Shown piece after piece: positions 51,287-59,871 of a stretch of 64,000 nt of DNA. The stretch covers positions 62,001 to 126,000 of the forward strand of contig NZ_VNFK01000007.1 of assembly GCF_007786235.1 (NCBI RefSeq), in the 5' to 3' direction. Both the position numbers and the translations under genes were made by a program. Below the pieces are notes generated by a model, which searched no databases, was not told the DNA's origin, and saw only the letters and a list, made by a program, of their open reading frames with translations. Positions within the stretch are counted from its first letter, which is position 1, and every line of letters begins with the position of its first letter. The stretch is from Paenarthrobacter nitroguajacolicus (GTDB taxonomy: Bacteria > Actinomycetota > Actinomycetes > Actinomycetales > Micrococcaceae).

Positions 51287-52264
51287 GTGCGCTTCATCCT
51301 GCGCCGCCTGGGTTTCTACCTGATCGCCTTCTGGGCATCCATCACCCTGAATTTCCTGCTCCCGCGATTCATGCCGGGCGACCCCGTGTCCCGCATGTTT
51401 GCCCGCTCCCAGGACCGAATGCAACCTGAACAGATCGAGGCCCTGCGCAAGCTGCTGGGTGTTGATGATCGGCCCATTTGGGAGCAATACATCGACTACA
51501 TGCACAACATCTTCACCGGGCAGATGGGCGTGTCCATCTCCCGGTTCCCCACCCCGGTCACCGAAGTCATCTCGTCCCAAATCGGCTGGACACTCCTGCT
51601 GGGCGGAACCGCACTGGTGATCGCCGCCGTCGTGGGTAACCTGCTGGGCATCCTGGCCGCTTGGCGGCGCGGGGGAGCCATCGACTCCGCGCTTCCGCCC
51701 GTGCTGGTGTTCATTGGCTCGTTCCCGTACTTCTGGCTTGCGATGGGTGCGCTGTACCTGTTCGGCGTAGTGCTGGGTTGGTTCCCGATCCGCCATGCCT
51801 TCACCGACGGTTTGGAGCCGGCGTTCACCTGGGAGTTCATCGGCGACGTCGGTGCCCACCTTGTGCTGCCGGCGCTGACGATCGTTCTGGTGTCCATCGG
51901 CGGCTGGATGCTCGGCATGCGCAACACCATGATCGCCACGAATTCCGAGGACTACATCACCATGGCCGAAGCCAAGGGACTCCGCCCGGGCCGCATCATG
52001 CTCCGCTACGCAGCACGCAACGCCATGCTCCCGTCGGTGACGAGTTTTGGCATGGGACTGGGATTCGTGGTGGGTGGCGCGCTGCTTACGGAGGTGGTGT
52101 TTGCGTACCCCGGCGTCGGCTACCAGCTCCTCAACGCCGTCCAGGGACTGGACTACCCGCTGATGCAGGGCCTGTTCCTGACCATCACCGCTGCTGTTCT
52201 GCTGGCCAACTTCCTGGTGGACATCCTGTACGTCCGCCTCGACCCGCGCGTGCGCAGCAACTAG
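51287..52264 (+). CDS. ABC importer permease 1, DppB/OppB type (second fructan locus)
   Basis: A 325-residue permease with six helices, the DppB N-terminus FWASITLNFLLPRFMPGDPVSRMF, the EAA-type loop YITMAEAKGLRPGRIMLRYAARNAMLPSVTSFG, and the C-terminal YPLMQGLFLTITAAVLLANFLVDILYVRLDPRVR. GTG start with GGAGGG upstream. Confidence 0.94.
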   Translation: MRFILRRLGFYLIAFWASITLNFLLPRFMPGDPVSRMFARSQDRMQPEQIEALRKLLGVDDRPIWEQYIDYMHNIFTGQMGVSISRFPTPVTEVISSQIGWTLLLGGTALVIAAVVGNLLGILAAWRRGGAIDSALPPVLVFIGSFPYFWLAMGALYLFGVVLGWFPIRHAFTDGLEPAFTWEFIGDVGAHLVLPALTIVLVSIGGWMLGMRNTMIATNSEDYITMAEAKGLRPGRIMLRYAARNAMLPSVTSFGMGLGFVVGGALLTEVVFAYPGVGYQLLNAVQGLDYPLMQGLFLTITAAVLLANFLVDILYVRLDPRVRSN

Positions 52265-52274
52265 AGGACTGATC

Positions 52275-53201
52275 ATGACAACCACACTTCTGAAGCAGAC
52301 AACACCAACACAGGCTGTCCGCAAGCCCAACCGCAGCTTCATCCACGGCCTTATCAGCAACAAGAAAGCGCTGACAGGCATGGCCGTAATGGTCATTTTC
52401 ATTGCACTGGCATTGCTGGCACCGGTTTTGTTTCCGGGCGATCCCTCGAGGATCACGGCGATGGCCTCCCTGGAGCCTTCAACCGAGCACTGGCTGGGCA
52501 CCACCGCCAAAGGACAGGACGTGCTCGCGCTGACCGTCCACGGCTCACGGAGTTCTTTGTTCGTGGGACTGACCGTGGGCCTGGCATCCACCTTTATCGG
52601 CATCCTGGTTGGCCTTGCTTCGGCATACTTCGGCAAATTCATTGACGAAGCACTGTCCTTGGTCACCAACGTTTTCCTGCTTCTGCCCGGCCTCCCACTC
52701 CTGGTCATCCTGGCCGCCTTCCTTCCGCCGGGTCTGGGCACAGTGATCCTGGTTCTCGTGGTCACCGGCTGGGCCGGGTCAGCCCGCGTCCTGCGCTCAC
52801 AAGCACTATCCATCCGCTCCAAGGACTTTGTAGCCGCGGCCGTGGTGTCCGGCGAACGTGCAGGCCGGATCATGTTCCGCGAGATCCTGCCCAATATGGC
52901 CTCGATCGTCATGGGCACCCTGCTGGCGTGCGTCATTTACGGCATTGGCGCCCAAGCGGGCCTGGAGTTCCTGGGCCTGGGCGATGTCAGCACGGTCTCC
53001 TGGGGCAACAACCTCTTCTGGGCCGGCAACGAAGGCGCGCTGCTCACGGGCAGTTGGTGGGTCTTCGTACCCTCAGGCGTATGTATCGCGCTGGTCGCGT
53101 TCGCCCTTGCCCTGATCAACTACGCCGTGGATGAAGTCACTAATCCGCGGCTGCGAAAGATCAAGACTCCGAAAGACACCGAAACGAGCGCCGCCAAATG
53201 A
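52275..53201 (+). CDS. ABC importer permease 2, DppC/OppC type (second fructan locus)
   Basis: A 308-residue permease. It has the OppC-type beginning (LALLAPVLFPGDPSRI, TEHWLGTTAKGQDVLALTVHGSRSSLFVG) and the loop DFVAAAVVSGERAGRIMFREILPNMASIVM. Six helices. It starts 10 bp after permease 1 and overlaps the ATPase gene by 4 bp (ATGA). Confidence 0.94.
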   Translation: MTTTLLKQTTPTQAVRKPNRSFIHGLISNKKALTGMAVMVIFIALALLAPVLFPGDPSRITAMASLEPSTEHWLGTTAKGQDVLALTVHGSRSSLFVGLTVGLASTFIGILVGLASAYFGKFIDEALSLVTNVFLLLPGLPLLVILAAFLPPGLGTVILVLVVTGWAGSARVLRSQALSIRSKDFVAAAVVSGERAGRIMFREILPNMASIVMGTLLACVIYGIGAQAGLEFLGLGDVSTVSWGNNLFWAGNEGALLTGSWWVFVPSGVCIALVAFALALINYAVDEVTNPRLRKIKTPKDTETSAAK

Positions 53202-54160
53202 CCATCTCCCAAGTTTCCTTCGGATCCCACGAACCCGTCCTGGACGTCAAGGACCTCACGGTCAAGTACATCGGCGACACCCGCTCTACCACCGCCGTCG
53301 ATCGTGTTTCCTTCAGCATCGGCACCGGTGAGGTGTTCGGTCTGGCGGGGGAGTCCGGCTGCGGCAAGTCCACCATCGCAAACTCGATCATGCGGCTCCT
53401 GAAGGATCCCGCAAAGATCGCCGGTGGCAGCATTTCCTTCGGCGGCAAGGACGTCCTTGCCATGAGCCCTGAAGAACTGCGGCGCTTCCGCTGGCAGGAC
53501 GTGGCCATGGTGTTCCAGTCGGCCATGAACTCCCTCAATCCGGTGCTGACCATCGGCGAACAGATCGTGGACATCTTCACCACCCACGCCGGTTACTCCC
53601 GCAAGGAATCGCTGCGCCGTGCCGGTGAACTGCTGGAGCTCGTGAGGATCGACCCCGCTCGACTCAAGTCCTATCCGCACCAGCTCTCCGGCGGAATGCG
53701 TCAACGTGCCGTCATTGCCATGGCCGTGGCGCTCAAGCCGTCACTGTTGATCCTGGACGAGCCCACCACCGCACTGGACGTGGTGGTGCAGCAGGAAATC
53801 ATGGCGCAGATCAAAGAACTGCAACGCGAACTCGGCTTCTCCGTCCTCTTCATCACGCACGATATGTCCCTCATGGTGGAGCTTTCACACCGCATGGCCG
53901 TGATGTACGGCGGCCGGATCGTAGAGACCGCAAAAGCCCAGGACGTCTACGCCACCCCCCGCCACCCCTACACCCAGGCGCTTATGAGCGCGTTTCCGCC
54001 ACTCACTGGGCCCCGCGTACCGCTGACAGGCCTGCCCGACGGCGTGAAGTTCCGGAACATCCCGGACCTCACCGAGGTGGTACCCGGCCATTTTGTGGCT
54101 CCGTTTGGTTCCGACGCTTCGGTGATTGATTCAGCAAACCTGGAAGGAGCTGCGCGATGA
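53198..54160 (+). CDS. ABC importer ATPase 1, DppD type (second fructan locus)
   Basis: A 320-residue ATPase: Walker A GESGCGKST, Q-loop AMVFQSAMNSLNPVLTIGEQ, signature LSGGMRQR, Walker B LLILDEPTTALD, H-loop LFITHD, and the oligopeptide-type C-terminal extension starting HPYTQALMSAFPP. It overlaps both neighbours by 4 bp. Confidence 0.95.
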   Translation: MTISQVSFGSHEPVLDVKDLTVKYIGDTRSTTAVDRVSFSIGTGEVFGLAGESGCGKSTIANSIMRLLKDPAKIAGGSISFGGKDVLAMSPEELRRFRWQDVAMVFQSAMNSLNPVLTIGEQIVDIFTTHAGYSRKESLRRAGELLELVRIDPARLKSYPHQLSGGMRQRAVIAMAVALKPSLLILDEPTTALDVVVQQEIMAQIKELQRELGFSVLFITHDMSLMVELSHRMAVMYGGRIVETAKAQDVYATPRHPYTQALMSAFPPLTGPRVPLTGLPDGVKFRNIPDLTEVVPGHFVAPFGSDASVIDSANLEGAAR

Positions 54161-55251
54161 GCCACTCCCTGATGGCCCCCTCAGCTGTGTCCAAGACCGG
54201 CACCCCTGCCCTGGAGATTCGCGGCCTGGGAAAGACTTTCCCGATTGGTGGTTTGTTCTCCCGCGATTCTGTCCGCGCCCTGCACGGGATCGATCTGACC
54301 ATCGGCAACGGCGAGATTGTGGCGCTCGTGGGGGAGTCCGGTTCCGGCAAGAGCACTCTGGCTCGCTGTGTGGCACGGCTCGAGAAGCCGAGCTCGGGCA
54401 GGATCCTCATTGATGGCGTCGACGTCCTCAAACGCGACCGCTTCCAAGCATCACGGGCGTTTCGATCCCAACTGCAGATGGTGTTCCAGGACCCCTTTGG
54501 CTCCTTGAACCCGGCCCACAGGATCGAGCATTTCCTGCGGCGTTCCTTGGCGATCCACGGCAAAGGCGGCGGTTCCGGGGAGCAGACCCAGCGGCGGCTC
54601 GAAGAACTTATGACCACTGTTGGCCTGGAAGCTGACATGCTGAACTCATACCCGCACGAGCTCTCGGGCGGCCAGCGCCAACGCGTAGCGATAGCCCGGG
54701 CCCTGGCCGTTGAACCCCAGGTTATCCTGGCTGACGAGCCTACCTCCATGCTGGACGTCTCTGTCCGGATCGGCGTGCTGAACCTGATGCGCAAGCTCCG
54801 CGACGAGCAAGGTATCTCCATGCTCTACATCACCCACGACCTCGCGTCTGCCCGCTACTTGGCGGACCGGACGGCGGTCATGTTCGCCGGTGAGCTCGTT
54901 GAAGAGGGCGAATCCTTGGACCTGTTGGCCAACCCTGCGCACCCCTACACGCAACTCCTGGTCTCGGCCGTCCCGGATCCGGCCCGGGCAGGCTCTTACG
55001 ATCCCGTCCGCCGGGCCGAATTGCGGCAGGCGGTCATGGCCTCGACACACTGCGTGTTCGACGGCGACCCGAACCAGGCCTGCTCTGCCGAAGAGCCCGT
55101 CCGCCATCAGGTGGGGGACCCCGCAAACCGCCACTGGGTGCGCTGCCACTTGTACCGTCCGTGGGCCGCTGCCGGTGGCCATGCCCTGGCGAGTGAACCT
55201 ATCCAAACCGGCCACCCGGCGTCGAACGCTCAAGAAGAGGCTTCCGCATGA
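54157..55251 (+). CDS. ABC importer ATPase 2, DppF type (second fructan locus)
   Basis: A 364-residue ATPase: Walker A GESGSGKST, signature LSGGQRQR, Walker B VILADEPTSMLD, H-loop LYITHD, and the oligopeptide-type C-terminal region HPYTQLLVSAVPDP. That region carries two cysteines (CVFDGDPNQAC) that can ligate an iron-sulfur cluster in Dpp/Opp ATPases. Overlaps the following GH32 gene by 4 bp, so importer and enzyme are co-translated. Confidence 0.95.
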   Translation: MSHSLMAPSAVSKTGTPALEIRGLGKTFPIGGLFSRDSVRALHGIDLTIGNGEIVALVGESGSGKSTLARCVARLEKPSSGRILIDGVDVLKRDRFQASRAFRSQLQMVFQDPFGSLNPAHRIEHFLRRSLAIHGKGGGSGEQTQRRLEELMTTVGLEADMLNSYPHELSGGQRQRVAIARALAVEPQVILADEPTSMLDVSVRIGVLNLMRKLRDEQGISMLYITHDLASARYLADRTAVMFAGELVEEGESLDLLANPAHPYTQLLVSAVPDPARAGSYDPVRRAELRQAVMASTHCVFDGDPNQACSAEEPVRHQVGDPANRHWVRCHLYRPWAAAGGHALASEPIQTGHPASNAQEEASA

Positions 55252-56798
55252 CTGAACTGACCCATCCGCTCGCCACCGTTCCGCAGGATGAGTTGGTGAC
55301 CCGCGCCGAAGCCGATCCGCTGAGGCCGCGCTTCCACTTTGTCTCCCCGGCCGGCTGGCTCAACGACCCCAACGGCGTCAGCCAATGGAACGGAACCTAC
55401 CACCTCTTCTACCAGTACAACCCGGAAGGCGCGTTCCACCATCGCATCCAGTGGGGCCACGCCACCAGCCCCGATCTCGTCACCTGGACAGACCAGCCGG
55501 TTGCCTTGGAGCCTTCCGTAGGACCGGACGCTGAGGGCTGCTGGTCGGGGGTGTTGGTGAACGACGCCGGCACACCCACCTTGGTGTACTCAGGGCGGTT
55601 CGAGGGTAAGGAACTGCCCTGTGTCGCGGTGGGATCACCGGACCTGCTGAGCTGGACCAAGGAAGCCGCGAACCCCGTGATTGCAGCCCCTCCAAGCGGA
55701 GTGGAGGTCACTGCGTATCGCGACCACTGCGTATGGCGGGAGGGAACCAAATGGCGACAGTTGGTGGGATCAGGCATTCGCCACCGCGGTGGGACGGCGT
55801 TCTTATACGAGTCCTCAGACCTTCGCTCCTGGGACTACGTCGGCCCCTTGTTCATCGGCGATGCGTCCCAGGGTGATCCCTCGGACACTGACTGGACCGG
55901 AACCATGTGGGAGTGCGTTGACTTGTTCAGGGCGGGTCGTGGAACGTTGGGGTCTGCACCGACTGACAACTCGCCGGATGTGCTGGTCTTCTCTGCATGG
56001 GACGACGGCGAAACCCGCCACCCGCTGTACTGGATAGGCCGCTACGCCGGAGATACCTTCGAACCGGAGGCGTTGCACCGGCTGGACTACGGCGGCCGCT
56101 TCTTCTACGCCCCGCAGTCTTTCCAGGATCAGTCCGGCCGACGTGTCATGTTCGGCTGGATGCAAGAAGGCCGAAGTGATGCGGCAATGGTGGAAGCCGG
56201 CTGGTCCGGGGTCATGAGCCTGCCGCGTGTCACCACTTTGGCGAACGACGGAACCCTGGAGTTCGCACCTCTACCCGAAATCGAGAAACTGCGCAGAAAT
56301 CACGCCAGCGTGCCGGCCCAGGTGTTGGTGGGGGACGGAACGCCCGTGACAACGGGAGTGTCCGGCAACCAGTTGGACCTTGAGCTGGATGTGCAGCTGG
56401 CTCCCGGTGCAGAGCTTCGGCTCGGAGTGCTGGTGTCCACGGATGGTGCTGAGGAAACGCTGATCGTGCTGAGCCGGCCCGCCGACGGAACGCTCGCTGG
56501 CACGCTCCGTCTGGACCGCACCCGCAGCAGCCTCAACCCTTCCGTTGATGTGGAAGACAAGTCCGGCCCCGTTCCCATGACGGACGGTCGTGTTCGCCTG
56601 CGCGTGTTGGTGGACCGGTCCGCCGTCGAAATTTTCGCCAACGGAAAGCCGCTCACGGCCCGTATCTACCCGACTTTGGGCGGCGAGCACGTCACCCTGG
56701 CTGCCACTGAAGGTTCGGTGCGGCTCCTCTCATTCGATGCATGGACCATGGCTGGGGTCTTTGAAGAGACCCGTAGCCTCTTGCCGGAACGGAAGTAA
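55248..56798 (+). CDS. GH32 beta-fructosidase, intracellular (second fructan locus)
   Basis: A 516-residue GH32 enzyme. The nucleophile motif is WLNDPNG (D40) and the acid/base is E222 in MWECVDLF. The middle motif reads AYRDHCVW instead of FRDPKV; the transition-state aspartate D159 is kept but the proline is lost. No signal peptide, so it acts on imported substrate, probably beta-2,6-linked fructo-oligosaccharides or an opened difructose anhydride. The C-terminal sandwich includes VDRSAVEIFANGKPLTARIYP. The ATG overlaps the ATPase stop, and the secreted GH32 gene follows 5 bp later. Confidence 0.92.
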   Translation: MTELTHPLATVPQDELVTRAEADPLRPRFHFVSPAGWLNDPNGVSQWNGTYHLFYQYNPEGAFHHRIQWGHATSPDLVTWTDQPVALEPSVGPDAEGCWSGVLVNDAGTPTLVYSGRFEGKELPCVAVGSPDLLSWTKEAANPVIAAPPSGVEVTAYRDHCVWREGTKWRQLVGSGIRHRGGTAFLYESSDLRSWDYVGPLFIGDASQGDPSDTDWTGTMWECVDLFRAGRGTLGSAPTDNSPDVLVFSAWDDGETRHPLYWIGRYAGDTFEPEALHRLDYGGRFFYAPQSFQDQSGRRVMFGWMQEGRSDAAMVEAGWSGVMSLPRVTTLANDGTLEFAPLPEIEKLRRNHASVPAQVLVGDGTPVTTGVSGNQLDLELDVQLAPGAELRLGVLVSTDGAEETLIVLSRPADGTLAGTLRLDRTRSSLNPSVDVEDKSGPVPMTDGRVRLRVLVDRSAVEIFANGKPLTARIYPTLGGEHVTLAATEGSVRLLSFDAWTMAGVFEETRSLLPERK

Positions 56799-56803
56799 GA
56801 CCC

Positions 56804-58357
56804 ATGGAAAAATCACTGTCAGTTTCCCGGCGCGGACTTCTGACCGGCGCCGGTGCGGCCGCGCTGGGCGGCTCCCTGGCGCTGTCCACCCCCGTTGGGC
56901 CCGCCTCGGCGGCAGGTAACCCCTCGAAAGGATCGTCCCGGATGCGTCCCGTCTATCACTTCAGCGTGACCGACAACTGGAAAAACGATCCCCAACGTCC
57001 CATCTACCTGGATGGGGAGTACCACTATTACTACTTGTACAACGCCGACTACATCACGGGTGGTGGCGGCACGTCCTGGCGCCGGGCCACCACTTCAGAT
57101 CACGTCGCGTTCCGGGACCGTGGTGTCGCGATACCGAAGTTCAGCAACGGCAATGGTGATTGTTGGTCCGGATGCCTGGTGGTGGATGAGGGAAATACTG
57201 CGGGATATGGTGCGGGAGCAGTCATTGCCCTTGTTACGCAGGCGCCGGAAGGCCGGCAAGCGCAGTACCTCTGGTACTCCACGGACAAAGGCCGTTCCTT
57301 TAAGCCGGGAGGCCAGGCGCCGGTACTGCCCAACCCGGGGGTGCCTGATTTCCGTGATCCCAAGGTGATATGGGATGAGGACCGTGGCAGGTGGTTCATG
57401 GCGAATGCCGAGGGACAAAAGCTGGGCTTCTACGCCTCCCGGGACCTGCGGTCCTGGAAACGTGTTGGCGAGTTTCTTCGCAGCGACTTGGGGCTTCTGG
57501 AGTGCCCTGACCTCTTTCGGATGACTGCCGACGACGGCACTTCGCATTGGGTCTTGGGCACCAGCGCCAACGGCAAGGGCCGCGGACTGCCAGCGACTTA
57601 TGCGTATTGGACTGGGGCTTTCGACGGCAGTTCCTTCACGCCTGACCATTCCGAGCCGGAATGGCTCGATTATGGCTTCGATTTCTATGGTGCAGTGACG
57701 TACCCGCATCACGATGCGTCGGGGGCGGAGGACCCAACCCTCCGCCGGGCACTTGGTTGGGCCAATTTCTGGGATTACCCCCACAACACCCCAACCCTTG
57801 CCACTGACGGCTACAACGGCGATGACATGATTGTCCGCGATGTCCGGCTCAAGCGTGGAAACGGGGCCTATTACCTCGCATCCACCCCCACGTCTGCACT
57901 GGGGGAGCACGTGAAGCGCACACATCGACTGGGTGATGTGGCGGTTGCCGGTACTCATGACCTGAAGATCCGCTCGAACGCCTACGATCTGAGCTGCGAG
58001 CTGGTCTGGGACCCGGCGGCACCGCCGGCCAATCTCGGACTGGAGGTATGCCGTGCGCCAGATGGAGGCAGGCATGTGGCCGCAGGCGTCTTCCTGCGTG
58101 GCCCGTTTACCTACGTCAACCGCCGCCCCACGATCAACCCCACAGCGGGTGAAACCCAAACCCCGGTAGACCCCTCCGCAGGGAGACTCACGCTACGCAT
58201 CCTGGTGGACCGCACCAGCGTGGAGGTGTTCGTCGGCGACGGGCGTGTGGTGCACTCGCACCGGGTCTTCCCTCTTGAAGGCGATGACGGCATCCGCCTC
58301 TACGCCCACGAAGGAGCGGCCACATTCCGGAACCTGACCATCCGTGAGTTCAAGTAA
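56804..58357 (+). CDS. Secreted GH32 fructan-degrading enzyme, levan fructotransferase-like
   Basis: A 517-residue GH32 protein with a Tat signal (VSRRGLLTGAGAAALGGSLAL; cleavage near ASA-AG, residue 37). The nucleophile motif is NDPQRPIY (D62) rather than NDPNG; from memory DPQRP is seen in Arthrobacter levan fructotransferases, which make difructose anhydride IV. RDPKVIW (D185) and LECPDLF (E233) complete the catalytic triad. Other blocks also recall that enzyme (GAGAVIALVTQ, TYAYWTGAFDG). It could also be a levan-specific exo- or biohydrolase. It is the last gene of the operon and would supply the importer with its cargo outside the cell. Confidence 0.85.
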   Translation: MEKSLSVSRRGLLTGAGAAALGGSLALSTPVGPASAAGNPSKGSSRMRPVYHFSVTDNWKNDPQRPIYLDGEYHYYYLYNADYITGGGGTSWRRATTSDHVAFRDRGVAIPKFSNGNGDCWSGCLVVDEGNTAGYGAGAVIALVTQAPEGRQAQYLWYSTDKGRSFKPGGQAPVLPNPGVPDFRDPKVIWDEDRGRWFMANAEGQKLGFYASRDLRSWKRVGEFLRSDLGLLECPDLFRMTADDGTSHWVLGTSANGKGRGLPATYAYWTGAFDGSSFTPDHSEPEWLDYGFDFYGAVTYPHHDASGAEDPTLRRALGWANFWDYPHNTPTLATDGYNGDDMIVRDVRLKRGNGAYYLASTPTSALGEHVKRTHRLGDVAVAGTHDLKIRSNAYDLSCELVWDPAAPPANLGLEVCRAPDGGRHVAAGVFLRGPFTYVNRRPTINPTAGETQTPVDPSAGRLTLRILVDRTSVEVFVGDGRVVHSHRVFPLEGDDGIRLYAHEGAATFRNLTIREFK

Positions 58358-58381
58358 GGTCTAGGGTTTCGCTGAAGCCGA

Positions 58382-58858
58382 CTAAGCCCCAACCGTCTTC
58401 AGGTAGTTCCGGATCCCATCCACCACCAGTTGGTGGTCATCGTCCGAGCTCAACCCGGAAACCGTAACCGCCCCCACCACCCCGGCACCACGCACGCGGA
58501 CGGGGAACGAACCGCCGGCCAGCGTGTAATCCTCGTGGGCGAGCCAGCCCCCACCTACAGGGCTGTGGCCGCGGGCGGCGAAATCTTCGGAGAGCAACGC
58601 TGTGCTGTGCTCAAACCGCAGGACGGACGCGGACTTCCGGCGGATCCACTCTTCCTGGTCCGACGTTGCGCCGGGCAGGACACAACGGAAGAGCACGATG
58701 TTGTGGCGGCGGATGTCGATCGCCACTCCGAACTCGGAAGCGATGGCGTGGTTGGCGATGAGCGAGCCGAGCCGCCAAGCGTCGTGATGATCGAAGCTGG
58801 CGAAGACCAGCTCTTCTTCCTGCTGGCGGAGCTCGGTAAGGCGCGGTGAATCAGTCAT
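58382..58858 (-). CDS. Heme-degrading-domain / UPF0303 (GlcG/HbpS-like) protein
   Basis: A 158-residue protein of the GlcG/HbpS fold. Seen: FDHHDAWRLGSLIANHAIASEFGVAIDIRR, EDYTLAGGSFPVRVRGAGVVGAVTVSGL, and DDHQLVVDGIRNYL at the end, all typical of UPF0303. Members bind heme or small metabolites; function is uncertain, and several lie next to sugar catabolism genes. Its ATG overlaps the stop of the oxidoreductase gene by 8 bp (ATGACTGA). Confidence 0.88.
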   Translation of the reverse strand: MTDSPRLTELRQQEEELVFASFDHHDAWRLGSLIANHAIASEFGVAIDIRRHNIVLFRCVLPGATSDQEEWIRRKSASVLRFEHSTALLSEDFAARGHSPVGGGWLAHEDYTLAGGSFPVRVRGAGVVGAVTVSGLSSDDDHQLVVDGIRNYLKTVGA

Positions 58859-59867
58859 TGTCGTTTCCTTCCAAGACGGCGTCTGAGTCGTAGCGGAGCC
58901 CTATCTGCCTGCGGATCTCATCCATCGCTGCCATGATGGCCACGCTCTCGCTCGGCGGCAGGATGGTTCCAGCAGTGGAACCGGCCCTGACCAGGCGTTC
59001 CAGCTCGGCTGCCTGGTACTGCATGCCCCGGCTGTTCACGGGCTGGTCGTACCGTTCGATAACGCTGCCGTCAACGGCATGAACGGTGAACGGCACGGGG
59101 TTGTACCAAGTGTGTTCGATGTCGATCCACCCCTCGGTGCCGATCACCATGGCCCGGTTGGCGCTGGCGGCGTCGAGTTCACAATCCACTAGTGCTTGCT
59201 GTCCGCCTGGATAGTCAAAAATGGCGGCCGTCTGCCGGTCCACACCCGTCGCGGTCATGGACGCGCTTGCCCGGATTGCGGCAGGCGTGCCAAGGATGTC
59301 GAACGCGAAGGAGATCGGGTAGATCCCCAGGTCCAGCAGCGCGCCACCGCCCAGAGCGGGATCGTTCAGCCGGTGGGCAGGGTCCTTGGGCAGGCTCTGG
59401 TTATGGCTGGCCACCACCTTCCGGACCTCGCCAATGGCGCCTTCCTGGATCAGTTCGCGGATGCGGATCATATGGGGGAGGAATCGCGTCCACATGGCCT
59501 CCAAAGCCACCAGGCCTTTGGCTTCGGCCAGAGCTACGATCTCCTGGGCTTGGCGGGCATTCATGGTGAACGCCTTTTCCACCAGCACGTGCTTGCCGGC
59601 GTTCAACGCCATGAGAGCGTTCGCGTGGTGGAAGGGATGCGGTGTGGCGATGTAGATGACGTCCACGTCATGGTCCGCCACCAGCGCTTCGTAGCTCCCG
59701 TGCGCCGTGGTCACACCGTATCGCCCAGCGAACGCCTTGCTTGATTCAAGGTTCCGCGAGCCAACGGCCTGCACGGTAAAGCCGTTCCCGTTGAGGTCCT
59801 GCGTTTGCAGGCCAGCGATGAATCCGGTGCCAAGGATGCCCCAGCGAATCGGGGAGGGAGAGGTCAC
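58851..59867 (-). CDS. Gfo/Idh/MocA-family oxidoreductase 1
   Basis: A 338-residue NAD(P)-dependent sugar or polyol dehydrogenase. Rossmann start RWGILGTGFIAGLQTQDL, EKxx motif as HVLVEKAFTMNARQAQEI, and a C-terminal alpha/beta domain with GGGALLDLGIYPISFAFDILG. GTG 59867 is chosen from the family N-terminus and GAAGGA upstream; the open frame extending to 60188 lies inside the preceding gene. Starts 4 bp after the TolB-like gene. Confidence 0.92.
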   Translation of the reverse strand: MTSPSPIRWGILGTGFIAGLQTQDLNGNGFTVQAVGSRNLESSKAFAGRYGVTTAHGSYEALVADHDVDVIYIATPHPFHHANALMALNAGKHVLVEKAFTMNARQAQEIVALAEAKGLVALEAMWTRFLPHMIRIRELIQEGAIGEVRKVVASHNQSLPKDPAHRLNDPALGGGALLDLGIYPISFAFDILGTPAAIRASASMTATGVDRQTAAIFDYPGGQQALVDCELDAASANRAMVIGTEGWIDIEHTWYNPVPFTVHAVDGSVIERYDQPVNSRGMQYQAAELERLVRAGSTAGTILPPSESVAIMAAMDEIRRQIGLRYDSDAVLEGNDND

Positions 59868-59871
59868 GTCG

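Noticed and set aside
51209..52936. 575-codon minus-strand frame opposite the DppB/DppC genes
   Set aside because: Shadow frame; the plus strand carries unmistakable permease sequences.
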